The position numbers were made by a program, and so were the translations under genes. 64,000 bases of DNA from Glaciecola siphonariae (GTDB taxonomy: Bacteria; Pseudomonadota; Gammaproteobacteria; Enterobacterales; Alteromonadaceae), in contig NZ_JBHSGU010000002.1 in NCBI RefSeq assembly GCF_042652645.1, forward strand, positions 62,001 to 126,000, written 5' to 3'. Positions 19,138 to 27,286 of this stretch are shown here, piece by piece (within the stretch, counting starts at the first letter, position 1; the number at the start of each line of letters is the position of its first letter). The notes under the pieces were generated by a model. That model was given only the letters and a program-made list of their open reading frames with translations. It was not told the DNA's origin and ran no database searches.

Positions 19138-19658
19138 AGATAATTCTCGGCATCGACCCAGGTTCTCGCATTACCGGTTACGGCATTATTCGTGTTAGCG
19201 GAAATAAAACCGAATACGTAGGCAGTGGATGCATTCGGGTGCAAGATGAAAATTTAGCGTCACGCCTGCACAATGTTTATACCGGCGTAAAGGAAATTAT
19301 TCGGCAGTTTCAACCCACTGAGTTTGCAATTGAGCAGGTATTTATGGCAAAGAATGCAGATTCGGCGCTGAAGTTAGGACAAGCGCGAGGTGCCGCCATT
19401 GTTGCCGCTACCGGTAATGCCCTTCCCGTTTTTGAGTACTCTGCACGCCAAATTAAACAGTCGGTAGTGGGTACCGGTGGCGCCGACAAAACGCAAGTGC
19501 AGCATATGGTAACGCACTTGCTCAAATTAGGTAAAACGCCACAGGCCGACGCCGCAGACGCCCTTGCAGTTGCATTGTGTCACTTGCATACTGAGCAGAG
19601 CATGATTCGGATGTCGGGGCAGGCGAGTAAAACAGTGCGCGGCAGATTGCGCAAATGA
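19134..19658 (+). CDS. ruvC: Holliday junction resolvase RuvC
   Basis: 174 residues, the standard length. The catalytic acids are visible: Asp in GIDPGSRITGYG near residue 7, Glu in FAIEQVFMAKN near 66, and the aspartates of QADAADALAVALCH near 138-141. RuvC cuts Holliday junctions symmetrically while bound to RuvAB. It overlaps nudB by 4 bp. Confidence 0.97.
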   Translation: MKIILGIDPGSRITGYGIIRVSGNKTEYVGSGCIRVQDENLASRLHNVYTGVKEIIRQFQPTEFAIEQVFMAKNADSALKLGQARGAAIVAATGNALPVFEYSARQIKQSVVGTGGADKTQVQHMVTHLLKLGKTPQADAADALAVALCHLHTEQSMIRMSGQASKTVRGRLRK

Positions 19659-19746
19659 AGTTTCATCGCTCTCAATCAAGCTTAACGACTATATAGTAAG
19701 CGAAACATCTCACATAATGACCTAGGGTAAATGGAGCACAGTACAT

Positions 19747-20370
19747 ATGATAGGAAGGCTACAAGGTACTATTGTTGAAAAACTCCCGCCAGATATCGTG
19801 CTGGACGTTGGCGGTGTGGGCTATGAAATTCAGCTACCGATGACAAGTTTCTATCAACTGCCAGAGGTGCAAGGTAGCGTACTTTTGTATACGCATTTTG
19901 TAGTGCGAGAAGATGCTCAGCTTTTATTCGGATTTATTGACCGTCAAGAGCGAAGCCTGTTTCGTATATTAATAAAAGCAAATGGCGTAGGGCCAAAACT
20001 GGCCTGTACTATTTTGTCGGGGATGTCTGCCAAGCAGTTTATGCAGGCGGTCATGCATGAAGATATTACCGCGCTGGTTAAAATGCCGGGTGTAGGGAAA
20101 AAGACAGCAGAACGCCTTGTTGTAGAATTAAAAGATAAGCTGAAAGACATAGAGGCTCCGCTGCATAGTTACGTGCCAGAGGGTAATATTGAGCCGGTAG
20201 ACGTGGCACCGATTTTAGCGCCGGTGGCGTCCTCGAAAGATGAAGCAATCAGCGCGCTCGTTGCACTCGGTTACAAGCGAGCACAGGCAGAAAACGCTAT
20301 TAATAAGGTGTTGACCGACGATGCAAGCAGTGAACAGTTAATTCGCGACGCGCTTAAGTCGATGGTGTGA
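19747..20370 (+). CDS. ruvA: Holliday junction branch migration protein RuvA
   Basis: 207 residues. The N-terminal OB fold (MIGRLQGTIVEKLPPDIVLDVGGVGYEI), tandem helix-hairpin-helix motifs (KANGVGPKLACTIL and KMPGVGKKTAERLVVELKDKL) and the C-terminal domain that binds RuvB (SKDEAISALVALGYKRAQAENAI) are all present. A tetramer clamps the junction for RuvB. It lies 88 bp after ruvC. No E. coli-type LexA box was found in that gap. Confidence 0.97.
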   Translation: MIGRLQGTIVEKLPPDIVLDVGGVGYEIQLPMTSFYQLPEVQGSVLLYTHFVVREDAQLLFGFIDRQERSLFRILIKANGVGPKLACTILSGMSAKQFMQAVMHEDITALVKMPGVGKKTAERLVVELKDKLKDIEAPLHSYVPEGNIEPVDVAPILAPVASSKDEAISALVALGYKRAQAENAINKVLTDDASSEQLIRDALKSMV

Positions 20371-20389
20371 ATCTTAATGGGAAAACAAA

Positions 20390-21400
20390 ATGATTGAAGC
20401 TGACCGTATTATTCAGCCCCATGCGCAAGGTGAAGACGAAGCGGTAGACCGCGCCATTCGCCCTAAAATGCTTAGTGATTATGCCGGGCAAGATCATGTT
20501 TGCGAGCAAATGGAGATTTTTATTCAGGCGGCACGCAAACGAGAAGATGCACTGGATCATTTGTTAATATTTGGACCGCCCGGATTAGGCAAAACGACCT
20601 TGGCAAACATCGTCGCCAATGAAATGGGAGTTAATATCAAAACGACCTCAGGGCCAGTGCTTGAAAAAGCCGGTGACTTAGCCGCGCTGCTTACCAATCT
20701 TGAAGAAAATGACGTTTTGTTTATAGACGAAATACATCGATTGAGCCCCGTAGTAGAAGAAGTGCTTTACCCTGCAATGGAGGACTATCAGCTAGACATC
20801 ATGATAGGTGAGGGGCCGGCTGCTCGTTCGATAAAGCTAGAATTGCCGCCATTTACGCTCATTGGCGCAACTACTCGTGCAGGTTCACTTACCTCTCCAC
20901 TTAGAGACCGTTTTGGTATTGTGCAACGCTTAGAATTTTACAATGTGCCAGACCTAACAAACATCGTGGCTCGCAGTGCGGCTTACTTAAATTTAAATAT
21001 GCATGAGCAAGGCGCCGTTGAGATTGCAAAGCGCAGCCGAGGCACGCCTCGCATTGCGAACCGCCTGTTGCGAAGGGTCAGGGACTATGCAGAGATAAAG
21101 GCTAATGGTGAAATAAGCGCTGATGTTGCTGCCAGTGCTCTCAACATGCTCGATGTAGACAAGCAAGGCTTTGACTTTATGGACAGAAAGCTGCTGTTGG
21201 CGATTATTGAGAAGTTTTCTGGCGGTCCGGTAGGGCTTGATAATGTGGCTGCCGCCATCGGTGAAGAAAAAGAAACGATAGAGGATGTTATTGAGCCGTT
21301 TCTGATTCAGCAAGGGTTTTTACAACGCACGCCACGTGGGCGTATTGCCACAGACCATGCATATCTGCATTTAGGCTTTAAAATCAAAAAAAGCGAATAG
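20390..21400 (+). CDS. ruvB: Holliday junction branch migration ATPase RuvB
   Basis: 336 residues. AAA+ ATPase with Walker A GPPGLGKTT (about 61-69), Walker B VLFIDEIHR, sensor region IGATTRAGSLTSPLRDRFG and the C-terminal winged helix (QQGFLQRTPRGRIATDHAY). The hexamer pumps DNA through the RuvA-bound junction. It starts 19 bp after ruvA and is co-transcribed with it. Confidence 0.97.
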   Translation: MIEADRIIQPHAQGEDEAVDRAIRPKMLSDYAGQDHVCEQMEIFIQAARKREDALDHLLIFGPPGLGKTTLANIVANEMGVNIKTTSGPVLEKAGDLAALLTNLEENDVLFIDEIHRLSPVVEEVLYPAMEDYQLDIMIGEGPAARSIKLELPPFTLIGATTRAGSLTSPLRDRFGIVQRLEFYNVPDLTNIVARSAAYLNLNMHEQGAVEIAKRSRGTPRIANRLLRRVRDYAEIKANGEISADVAASALNMLDVDKQGFDFMDRKLLLAIIEKFSGGPVGLDNVAAAIGEEKETIEDVIEPFLIQQGFLQRTPRGRIATDHAYLHLGFKIKKSE

Positions 21401-21441
21401 AGGTGAGTCAGACTGTTGTGCTAAGTGGTGCATAAAAAAAA

Positions 21442-21460
21442 GCCCGCACAGAGTGCGGGC
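21442..21460 (-). terminator. Strong intrinsic terminator facing left
   Basis: GCCCGCAC (21442-21449), AGA loop, GTGCGGGC (21453-21460). The A-run on its left (21434-21441) becomes a T-run only for minus-strand transcription, so it best terminates RNA running right to left, although the nearest annotated minus-strand gene is far away. As a plus-strand structure it may still protect the ruvB 3' end. Confidence 0.7.
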
Positions 21461-21487
21461 AAAAAATGATCAACGGAAGGGATTTCC

Positions 21488-21553
21488 ATGAAAACACGAA
21501 CAAACAAAAACCTGCTCACTTCGTACTTGCTGCGTATATTAAGGATTTTTTGA
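21488..21553 (+). CDS. Possible 21-residue basic peptide
   Basis: A 22-codon frame (MKTRTNKNLLTSYLLRILRIF) starts at ATG 21488 with a strong ribosome site, GGAAGGG, 6 nt upstream. The peptide is basic and amphipathic with no recognised family. It sits between the leftward terminator and the ybgC promoter region and is followed by a plus-strand hairpin with a T-run. It could be a short leader, a toxin-like peptide, or chance. Confidence 0.3.
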   Translation: MKTRTNKNLLTSYLLRILRIF

Positions 21554-21603
21554 TGGCAAACAACTGAATTAATTTCGACTCTCGGATTAAAAAATCTAAT
21601 CAG

Positions 21604-21619
21604 TTTGCACAAGTGCAAA
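21604..21619. repeat. Operator-like inverted repeat upstream of ybgC
   Basis: TTTGCAC-AA-GTGCAAA: perfect 7-bp arms with a 2-bp centre, about 85 bp before the ybgC-tol operon. It has the form of a dimeric repressor site; no regulator is recognised. Confidence 0.45.
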
Positions 21620-21636
21620 ATACATTCTTCAGTAGT

Positions 21637-21659
21637 AGCGCAATAAATATGCGCTTTTT
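21637..21659 (+). terminator. Possible weak terminator before ybgC
   Basis: AGCGCA (21637-21642) pairs with TGCGCT (21650-21655) across a 7-nt AT loop, followed by TTTTT. The stem is short, but the shape fits a terminator or attenuator for a short transcript covering the 21-codon frame. Confidence 0.4.
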
Positions 21660-21702
21660 AGCAAATAATTAACAATTTACTTATATTTATTAGCATTCAA
21701 CC

Positions 21703-22107
21703 ATGAAAAATTTTGATATCACCGTAAGGGTTTACTTCGAAGACACCGATGCTGGTGGCATTGTCTATCACGCCAATTATTTGCGCTACTTTGAACGGGC
21801 TCGAACCGACTGGCTTAGAGCTTTAGGTGGCGAACAAAAAAAATTGTTGGAACAATCCATTGCTTTTGTCGTCAAAGATATCAATATTAATTATCGTAAA
21901 AGCGCTGTGTTGGATGATGTCTTAACAGTAAGCTGTGAGCCAGTTACAATAAAGCGTGTTAGTCTGTTGTTTAAACAGGCTGTATATAATAATAAAAATG
22001 AATGTTTGGTTGAAGCATTGGTGAAAGTCGGCTGCATAAATGCGGACTTAAAAACGCCATGCAAGATTCCAGATGCTATTTTAAGGGAAATGCGCAGTGA
22101 CCAGTGA
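21703..22107 (+). CDS. ybgC: Acyl-CoA thioesterase of the tol-pal operon
   Basis: 134 residues, hotdog fold of the 4-hydroxybenzoyl-CoA thioesterase type: VRVYFEDTDAGGIVYHANYLRYFERARTDWLR contains the catalytic aspartate (DTDAGG) and the HANY histidine. YbgC hydrolyses acyl-CoAs or acyl-ACP and is the standard first gene of tol-pal operons. Its 3' end overlaps tolQ by 11 bp. Confidence 0.95.
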   Translation: MKNFDITVRVYFEDTDAGGIVYHANYLRYFERARTDWLRALGGEQKKLLEQSIAFVVKDININYRKSAVLDDVLTVSCEPVTIKRVSLLFKQAVYNNKNECLVEALVKVGCINADLKTPCKIPDAILREMRSDQ

Positions 22108-22777
22108 TATGTCTATCGCCAGTTTAGTACTGGAAGCAAGTTTTGTTGTGCAGCTTATTATGCTGCTTTTATTAGGTATGTCGATTACCAGCTGGGCGTT
22201 TATTTTCCAGCGCAACACGGCGTTAAAATCGGCACAGGCTGAATTACGCGAGTTTGAAGATACCTTTTGGTCGGGCGCTGACCTCAATACCCTTTACACC
22301 GAACTTTCTCAACGCGACAACGTGTTCGGAAGCTCACTCATTTTTTGTTCAGGCTTTAAAGAATACGTACGCCTTCGCAAGACTAGCGGAATTGCACCTG
22401 AAGCAATCACCGACGGCGCATATCGTGCCATGCGTGTGGCGATGTCTCGAGAAGTCGATGAGCTTGAAACACGCCTTCCTTTTTTAGCCACCGTTGGTTC
22501 TATTTCTCCCTACATTGGTTTGCTCGGAACGGTATACGGCATTATGACAGCGTTTATTGCACTCGGCCAAGTTAAGCAGGCCACTTTGCAAATGGTTGCG
22601 CCGGGCATTGCCGAAGCACTTATTGCAACAGCAATAGGCCTGTTTGCCGCAATCCCAGCATACGTTGCTTACAACCGTTTCTCGACCAAGGTCGAAAAGC
22701 TTGAAAATGCGTATGGAAACTTCATGGAAGAGTTCTCGGCAATACTGAATCGCCAAAGTCTAGCAAGCAGAGGGTAA
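22097..22777 (+). CDS. tolQ: Tol-Pal system proton channel subunit TolQ
   Basis: 226 residues with three transmembrane helices (about 15-38, 135-157, 170-193). The second helix region LPFLATVGSISPYIGLLGTVYGIM and third helix APGIAEALIATAIGLFAAIPAYVAYN are typical of TolQ/ExbB. With TolR it forms the inner-membrane proton channel that energises TolA. GTG 22097 is preferred because it gives an MTSDMSI start similar to known TolQ; ATG 22109 is the alternative. Confidence 0.96.
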   Translation: MTSDMSIASLVLEASFVVQLIMLLLLGMSITSWAFIFQRNTALKSAQAELREFEDTFWSGADLNTLYTELSQRDNVFGSSLIFCSGFKEYVRLRKTSGIAPEAITDGAYRAMRVAMSREVDELETRLPFLATVGSISPYIGLLGTVYGIMTAFIALGQVKQATLQMVAPGIAEALIATAIGLFAAIPAYVAYNRFSTKVEKLENAYGNFMEEFSAILNRQSLASRG

Positions 22778-22781
22778 GTTT

Positions 22782-23201
22782 ATGTATCAACGACGCAGGC
22801 GGCGGCCGGTTTCTGAAATGAACGTCGTGCCCTACATCGACGTGATGTTAGTTTTGCTGATCATATTTATGGCGACCGCGTCGGTGATTGCACAAGGCGT
22901 GAAGGTAGACCTGCCAAAAGCGCAGGCGCAAACCCTTGAGACCGACGAAGAAACAATCATGATAGTGTCGATAGACGAGCAGGGCTTGTATTATTTAAAC
23001 GTGGGCGATAATCCTGAATCGCCGATGCAGGCTGCCGATATTGCCGCGATAGTAAAAACACGCTTAGGTGTCGACCCAAGTATACCGGTCGTGGTAAATG
23101 GTGACAGAACCATTAGCTACGAAAAAGTAATTGATATGATGGTGCTCTTACAGAGCTCTGGTGCGCCTTCTGTGGGGCTAATGACTGACCCTAACTCCTA
23201 A
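22782..23201 (+). CDS. tolR: Tol-Pal system protein TolR
   Basis: 139 residues. One N-terminal helix (about 17-37) carries the essential aspartate in VVPYIDVMLVLLIIFM, followed by a periplasmic ExbD/TolR domain ending in peptidoglycan-proximal strands. It couples proton flow to TolA and binds peptidoglycan. It starts 4 bp after tolQ. Confidence 0.96.
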   Translation: MYQRRRRRPVSEMNVVPYIDVMLVLLIIFMATASVIAQGVKVDLPKAQAQTLETDEETIMIVSIDEQGLYYLNVGDNPESPMQAADIAAIVKTRLGVDPSIPVVVNGDRTISYEKVIDMMVLLQSSGAPSVGLMTDPNS

Positions 23202-23314
23202 GGCAAGGCGCTTGTTGGTGGCAAAGAAGAACAAGATGTTTAAAAAATTGATGCGCAAGATATTCAAATGGCAAATCACTGTTGGGATAAGTTATTAAAA
23301 GTAAACGTGCAGCG

Positions 23315-24085
23315 ATGAAACAGAAAAAGGCCTTAATTGTATCGTTTGGACTGCATGCTATTGTTGTAGTGCTTTTGCTTGTGTCGGTTAATTTTAATCC
23401 AAAACCCACAGTTAGCTTTGCCGCGCAGTCTCAGCCCATACAAGCGGTGTTTATCGACGCCCAAGCAATCGCCGAGCAAAAGCGGCAGCGCGATCAGGCC
23501 GAGGCTCAGGCTAAACAGCGAGAGTTAGAAAAGCGTCAAGCGCAAGAGCGCCGAGCTCAGGCCGAGCGCGAGAAGAAGCGTAAGGCAGAAGCGGATGCCA
23601 AGAAAAAACGCGAAGCTGAACAAGCCCGCCAGCAGAAGCAAAAAGAACAAGAGCGTCAGCGCACGCTTGAAGAGCAAAGAAAGCGAGAGCAAGAAATGCA
23701 GCGCAAGCTCGAAGAGCAGAACAAGCGCAAGGCGCAGTTGGAAAAAGAGTTAGCTGAACAGCTAGCACAAGAACAACAGGCTTTGTCGGCGGCGAACTCG
23801 CGCCGAGTAATGAGCGAGGTTGAAAAGTATCAGGCCTTGATCCAACAAACGATTGTGCAAAACCTTTTTGATATAGAGTCGTTTGTGGGGCGAAGCTGCC
23901 GATTGAAAGTTCGTTTAGCGCCAAGCGGTTTAGTGATTGAGGTAAAGATATTGGAAGGCGATGCCGCATTATGCCGAGCGTCACAAAATGCGGTGTTAAG
24001 GCCAAGCACTCTGCCGGTGTCTGAAGACCCAGCGGTATTTGCCGAACTCAAAAATATAAATATTACAGTCAGCCCGGAGATATAA
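23315..24085 (+). CDS. tolA: Tol-Pal system protein TolA (short form)
   Basis: 256 residues, well below the roughly 420 of E. coli. An N-terminal anchor (about 5-27) with the conserved SFGLHAIVVVLLL segment is followed by a charged helical domain II rich in Lys/Arg/Glu/Gln/Ala (about 48-160) and the globular domain III (about 165-256; RSCRLKVRLAPSGLVIEVKI, conserved cysteines). TolA spans the periplasm to contact TolB and Pal. The shortened domain II implies a shorter reach. It is separated from tolR by 113 bp, but its stop overlaps the tolB start, so the operon continues. Confidence 0.93.
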   Translation: MKQKKALIVSFGLHAIVVVLLLVSVNFNPKPTVSFAAQSQPIQAVFIDAQAIAEQKRQRDQAEAQAKQRELEKRQAQERRAQAEREKKRKAEADAKKKREAEQARQQKQKEQERQRTLEEQRKREQEMQRKLEEQNKRKAQLEKELAEQLAQEQQALSAANSRRVMSEVEKYQALIQQTIVQNLFDIESFVGRSCRLKVRLAPSGLVIEVKILEGDAALCRASQNAVLRPSTLPVSEDPAVFAELKNINITVSPEI

Positions 24086-25452
24086 TGAAGCGAATGCGCA
24101 CGTTTAGATGTTGGATTACCCTTGTTTTTGTTAGCTGCGCTTCTTTTGTAACGCATGCCCAGCTAGAGATAATGATCACTGAGGGAGTGAATAACGCGCG
24201 GCCCATAGGTGTGGTGCCGTTTCGGTGGAATGGCGATACCGTGCTACCAGAAAATATTTCAGACGTGATCACCAATAACCTGCTTAGAAGCGGCAAGTTT
24301 AACCCTATTCCTATGTCGCAAATGCCACAGTTTCCAACACGAGATGATGAAGTTGACTATGACGCGTGGGCGTCGAAGGGCATCGATACAGTATTGGTGG
24401 GCAACATTGAAGAGCGCGGAAATGGACAATATCAGGTGTCTTTTGAGCTGATAGACGTGTTACGTGCACAAATTACTGGCGGTGAGGCTAAGTCGTTGCA
24501 GGGTGGACAATTGGTTTTGAGCAAAGACCATATTGTTGAGGCGCGAGAAAAGTTAATAAACACCAATGACTTTCGCCAGTACGCGCACATCATTAGCGAC
24601 ATTGTGTATGAGGCCCTTACCGGTGAGAGAGGGGCGTTTTTAACCCGCATAGCCTATGTCATTGTGCGCGACCGAAGCACTGAGCCCTTGCCGTATCAAT
24701 TAGTTATTGCAGATTACGATGGCGCGAATGAAACACGCTTGCTGTCGTCGCCAGAGCCTTTAATGTCGCCCTCGTGGTCACCCGATGGCAATAAGTTGGC
24801 GTATGTGTCATTTGAAAATAAAAAGTCACAGATATTTATTCAGGATATTTACACCACGCAGCGCACGCTAGTAACAGATTTTCCCGGCATTAATGGGTCG
24901 CCGGTGTTTTCACCAGACGGCAAAAAGCTCGCCATGGTGCTGTCTAAAGACGGCAACCCAGAAATTTATGTGATGGAGCTTGCCAGCCGCAGGCTCGACC
25001 GAATTACCCGAAATCGTGCCATTGATACGGAGCCAAGTTGGGCACCAGATGGCAAAAGCTTGATATTTAGTTCTGAACGGGGTGGAAAACCTCAGATTTA
25101 TCAAGTAAATTTAGATACTAAGCGACCAAAAAGGCTTACATTCGAAGGGGAAATGAATCTTGGTGCCTCTATTACGCCAGATAACACAAATTTAGTTGTC
25201 GTAAATAGGACCCAAGGCGATTATCATATTGCGCGGCAGAATCTGCAAAATGGTAATATGTTGGTGTTAACAAAGACCTTTTTAGATGAGTCTCCAAGTA
25301 TTGCGCCAAATGGTAGTATGATTATCTACAGCACAATGCATGAAGGCGAACAAGTGTTGTCACTTGTATCACTAGATGGTCGTTTTAAAGCGCTATTGCC
25401 AGCTGCAAACGGGCAGGTAAAATCGCCAAGTTGGTCACCATTTTTATTATAA
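24085..25452 (+). CDS. tolB: Tol-Pal system beta-propeller protein TolB
   Basis: 455 residues. A signal peptide ends near THAQLEIMI; an N-terminal alpha/beta domain (about 28-165, PIGVVPFRW) precedes a six-bladed propeller built from repeats such as SPSWSPDGNKLAYVSFENKKSQIF, SPVFSPDGKKLAMVLSKDGNPEIY and EPSWAPDGKSLIFSSERGGKPQIY. Periplasmic TolB binds Pal and releases it when TolA engages. The ATG overlaps the tolA stop (TAATG). Confidence 0.97.
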   Translation: MKRMRTFRCWITLVFVSCASFVTHAQLEIMITEGVNNARPIGVVPFRWNGDTVLPENISDVITNNLLRSGKFNPIPMSQMPQFPTRDDEVDYDAWASKGIDTVLVGNIEERGNGQYQVSFELIDVLRAQITGGEAKSLQGGQLVLSKDHIVEAREKLINTNDFRQYAHIISDIVYEALTGERGAFLTRIAYVIVRDRSTEPLPYQLVIADYDGANETRLLSSPEPLMSPSWSPDGNKLAYVSFENKKSQIFIQDIYTTQRTLVTDFPGINGSPVFSPDGKKLAMVLSKDGNPEIYVMELASRRLDRITRNRAIDTEPSWAPDGKSLIFSSERGGKPQIYQVNLDTKRPKRLTFEGEMNLGASITPDNTNLVVVNRTQGDYHIARQNLQNGNMLVLTKTFLDESPSIAPNGSMIIYSTMHEGEQVLSLVSLDGRFKALLPAANGQVKSPSWSPFLL

Positions 25453-25481
25453 AAAAATAGATTAAACAATAAGGACTTAGC

Positions 25482-26048
25482 ATGCTTACTAACAAAAAAT
25501 TAAGAACGCTTCTAATTGCGCTTCCTGCTATCACTTTGATGGCGTGTTCATCAGGCCCTAGCGATGAAGAATTAGAAGCTGAACGCAACCGTGTTGCTGC
25601 AGAACAGCAAGCGCAAGCAGATCGTCAAGCTGCTGAGGCTAAAGCACAAGCAGAGGCTGCTGCAGCAGAGCAAATGCAGCGTGCTAAAGAAATGCTGGCG
25701 CAAGAAAAAGCCGCGTTAGAATCACAGCAAACCGTGTATTTTGATTTTGACCGCTCTACTATCAAATCTGAGTTCTTCCCAGTGCTTAGAAAACACGCAG
25801 AGTTTTTGGTTAAAAACCAAGACCAAACGGTTGTGATTGAAGGTCATACAGATAGCCGTGGTACGCCAGAGTACAACATTGCATTGGGCGAGCGTCGTGC
25901 TAAAGCAGTTGAAACCTTCTTACAAAACGAAGGTGTTCGTGGGTCACAAATCTCAGTTGTGTCTTACGGCGAAGAGAAGCCAGCGGTAATGGGTAGCTCT
26001 GAGTATGCCTTTGCACAAAACCGTCGTGCCGTTGTGGTGTATCAATAA
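25482..26048 (+). CDS. pal: Peptidoglycan-associated lipoprotein Pal
   Basis: 188 residues. A lipoprotein signal ends at LMACSSG. A Glu/Ala/Gln-rich helical linker (about 30-78) leads into an OmpA-type peptidoglycan-binding domain (about 80-188): VYFDFDRSTIK, VVIEGHTDSRGTPEYNIALGERRA, and the C-terminal NRRAVVVYQ. It tethers the outer membrane to the wall and is the endpoint of the Tol system. Confidence 0.97.
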   Translation: MLTNKKLRTLLIALPAITLMACSSGPSDEELEAERNRVAAEQQAQADRQAAEAKAQAEAAAAEQMQRAKEMLAQEKAALESQQTVYFDFDRSTIKSEFFPVLRKHAEFLVKNQDQTVVIEGHTDSRGTPEYNIALGERRAKAVETFLQNEGVRGSQISVVSYGEEKPAVMGSSEYAFAQNRRAVVVYQ

Positions 26049-26051
26049 ACG

Positions 26052-26843
26052 ATGAAGGTACACTTAATCAGTGCACTTGGATTAACCTTAGTAGCTGGTG
26101 CTTGCCTTGCGCAAGCGCCAGTTGTTGACGTTAATCAAAGCAGTACCCAAACATCAACAGGCACAGTGCTAAGTTCAAGCGACTTAGAAACGCGTCTAGC
26201 AGTAATCGAACGGATTGTTGAATCTCGCTCAGAGAATCAGCAGAGAATGCAGCAGCAGCTCGACATGCTGCAGGCTGATGTTGACAACATTACCGGTTCG
26301 ATAGAGTTACATAACCATCAGCTTGAAAAAATTCTTGAGCGCCAAAGAGAGCTTTTTTTAGAGCTTGATAAACGTTTTGAGAATTTACAGCAGCAAAGCG
26401 CAAGCCTTGCAAGCAATATCAACACCGTTGGTGCGGTGACACCTCCTGTCAATGCGCCTGTGGCAAACCAAAGCGAACAAGATGCGTATCAGGATGCAGT
26501 AAACCTGATTTTAAAAGAACGTGACTATGAGCGCGCAGTGCCGGCGTTTCAGGCTTTCTTAGCGCAGTATCCGGGTTCTGATTTAACTGACAATGCACAC
26601 TATTGGCTAGGTCAGCTCTTGTACAATAATCAAGATTGGGATGGGGCAAAAGAGCAATTTGTGCAGGTGGTTGATAAGTTTACCAGTTCGCCAAAACGCG
26701 CTGACTCACTGCTCAAGCTTGGCATGATTGCAAAAAATGCAGGTAACACGAGTTTAGCCAATCAATATTTTGAACAGGTGCTTGCAGAGTACCCAAACAG
26801 CACCTCAGCTCGTTTGTCTTCGGAGCAGTTGGCCAAAGGGTAA
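26052..26843 (+). CDS. cpoB: Cell division coordinator CpoB (YbgF)
   Basis: 263 residues. A signal peptide (about 1-20, cleavage near CLAQA) is followed by a coiled-coil trimerisation region (about 47-115) and C-terminal TPR repeats (about 142-262: RDYERAVPAFQAFLAQYPGSDLTDNAHYWLGQLLYNN). Periplasmic CpoB links TolA to penicillin-binding protein PBP1B during constriction. It ends the operon, starting 3 bp after pal. Confidence 0.95.
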   Translation: MKVHLISALGLTLVAGACLAQAPVVDVNQSSTQTSTGTVLSSSDLETRLAVIERIVESRSENQQRMQQQLDMLQADVDNITGSIELHNHQLEKILERQRELFLELDKRFENLQQQSASLASNINTVGAVTPPVNAPVANQSEQDAYQDAVNLILKERDYERAVPAFQAFLAQYPGSDLTDNAHYWLGQLLYNNQDWDGAKEQFVQVVDKFTSSPKRADSLLKLGMIAKNAGNTSLANQYFEQVLAEYPNSTSARLSSEQLAKG

Positions 26844-26914
26844 GCGAACATCTAGGTGCTTTGTTTACTTTGTGTGCACTTGGGTAATTAAATCGGAAAA
26901 ATCTCATTAAAAGG

Positions 26915-26942
26915 TTGCACGAGGTTTCGATTTAAGTATTAT
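26915..26942 (+). promoter_or_regulatory. Promoter of the tRNA-Lys pair
   Basis: TTGCAC (26915-26920), 16-bp spacer, TATTAT (26937-26942; 5/6), followed by a GC-rich discriminator, as expected for a growth-rate-controlled tRNA promoter. Confidence 0.6.
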
Positions 26943-26983
26943 ATGCCGCCGTTGCCGCAGATACTGTCAACGGTAAGCATAGA

Positions 26984-27059
26984 GGGTCGTTAGCTCAGTT
27001 GGTAGAGCAGTTGACTTTTAATCAATTGGTCGCTGGTTCGAATCCAGCACGACCCACCA
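26984..27059 (+). tRNA. tRNA-Lys(UUU), copy 1
   Basis: 76 nt including the encoded CCA. The acceptor pairs GGGTCGT with ACGACCC, the D-arm is AGCTCAGTTGGTAGAGC, the anticodon loop CTTTTAA places TTT at 27017-27019, and the T-arm contains GGTTCGAATCC. The sequence is identical to the copy at 27104. Confidence 0.98.
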
Positions 27060-27103
27060 TCTATGTATAATCTCGACAAGGTACAATCGCCAAAAAAAAT
27101 TGT

Positions 27104-27179
27104 GGGTCGTTAGCTCAGTTGGTAGAGCAGTTGACTTTTAATCAATTGGTCGCTGGTTCGAATCCAGCACGACCCACCA
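27104..27179 (+). tRNA. tRNA-Lys(UUU), copy 2
   Basis: 76 nt, base-for-base identical to copy 1, 44 bp downstream, with encoded CCA. The two are likely co-transcribed from the promoter at 26915. The 44-bp spacer differs from the sequence upstream of copy 1, so the duplication is confined to the tRNA body and its immediate edges. Confidence 0.98.
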
Positions 27180-27250
27180 CTTTTCAAATACATCCCAGAA
27201 CTAGCGTCCAAGATTTTCAACAATTGCATGAACTTTTTACTTGCCATGCG

Positions 27251-27256
27251 TATAAT
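27251..27256 (+). promoter_or_regulatory. Consensus -10 box upstream of nadA
   Basis: A perfect TATAAT lies 30 bp before the nadA ATG. The -35 region is poor (no TTGACA-like word at 16-18 bp), so activity would depend on an activator or read-through from the tRNAs. Confidence 0.45.
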
Positions 27257-27286
27257 ACCCAAACGTTTTTAAAAGACTCCATTACT

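Noticed and set aside
19659..19746. LexA (SOS) box upstream of ruvA
   Set aside because: The palindromic ACTATATAGT lacks the CTGT...ACAG ends of the gammaproteobacterial LexA site.
21421..21618. 65-codon minus-strand frame over the ruvB-ybgC gap
   Set aside because: It reads through the terminator hairpin, has no ribosome site and shows no protein-like pattern.
27119..27286. N-terminal extension of NadA reaching into tRNA-Lys copy 2
   Set aside because: The open frame overlaps the tRNA gene; ATG 27287 fits the normal NadA length and N-terminus.
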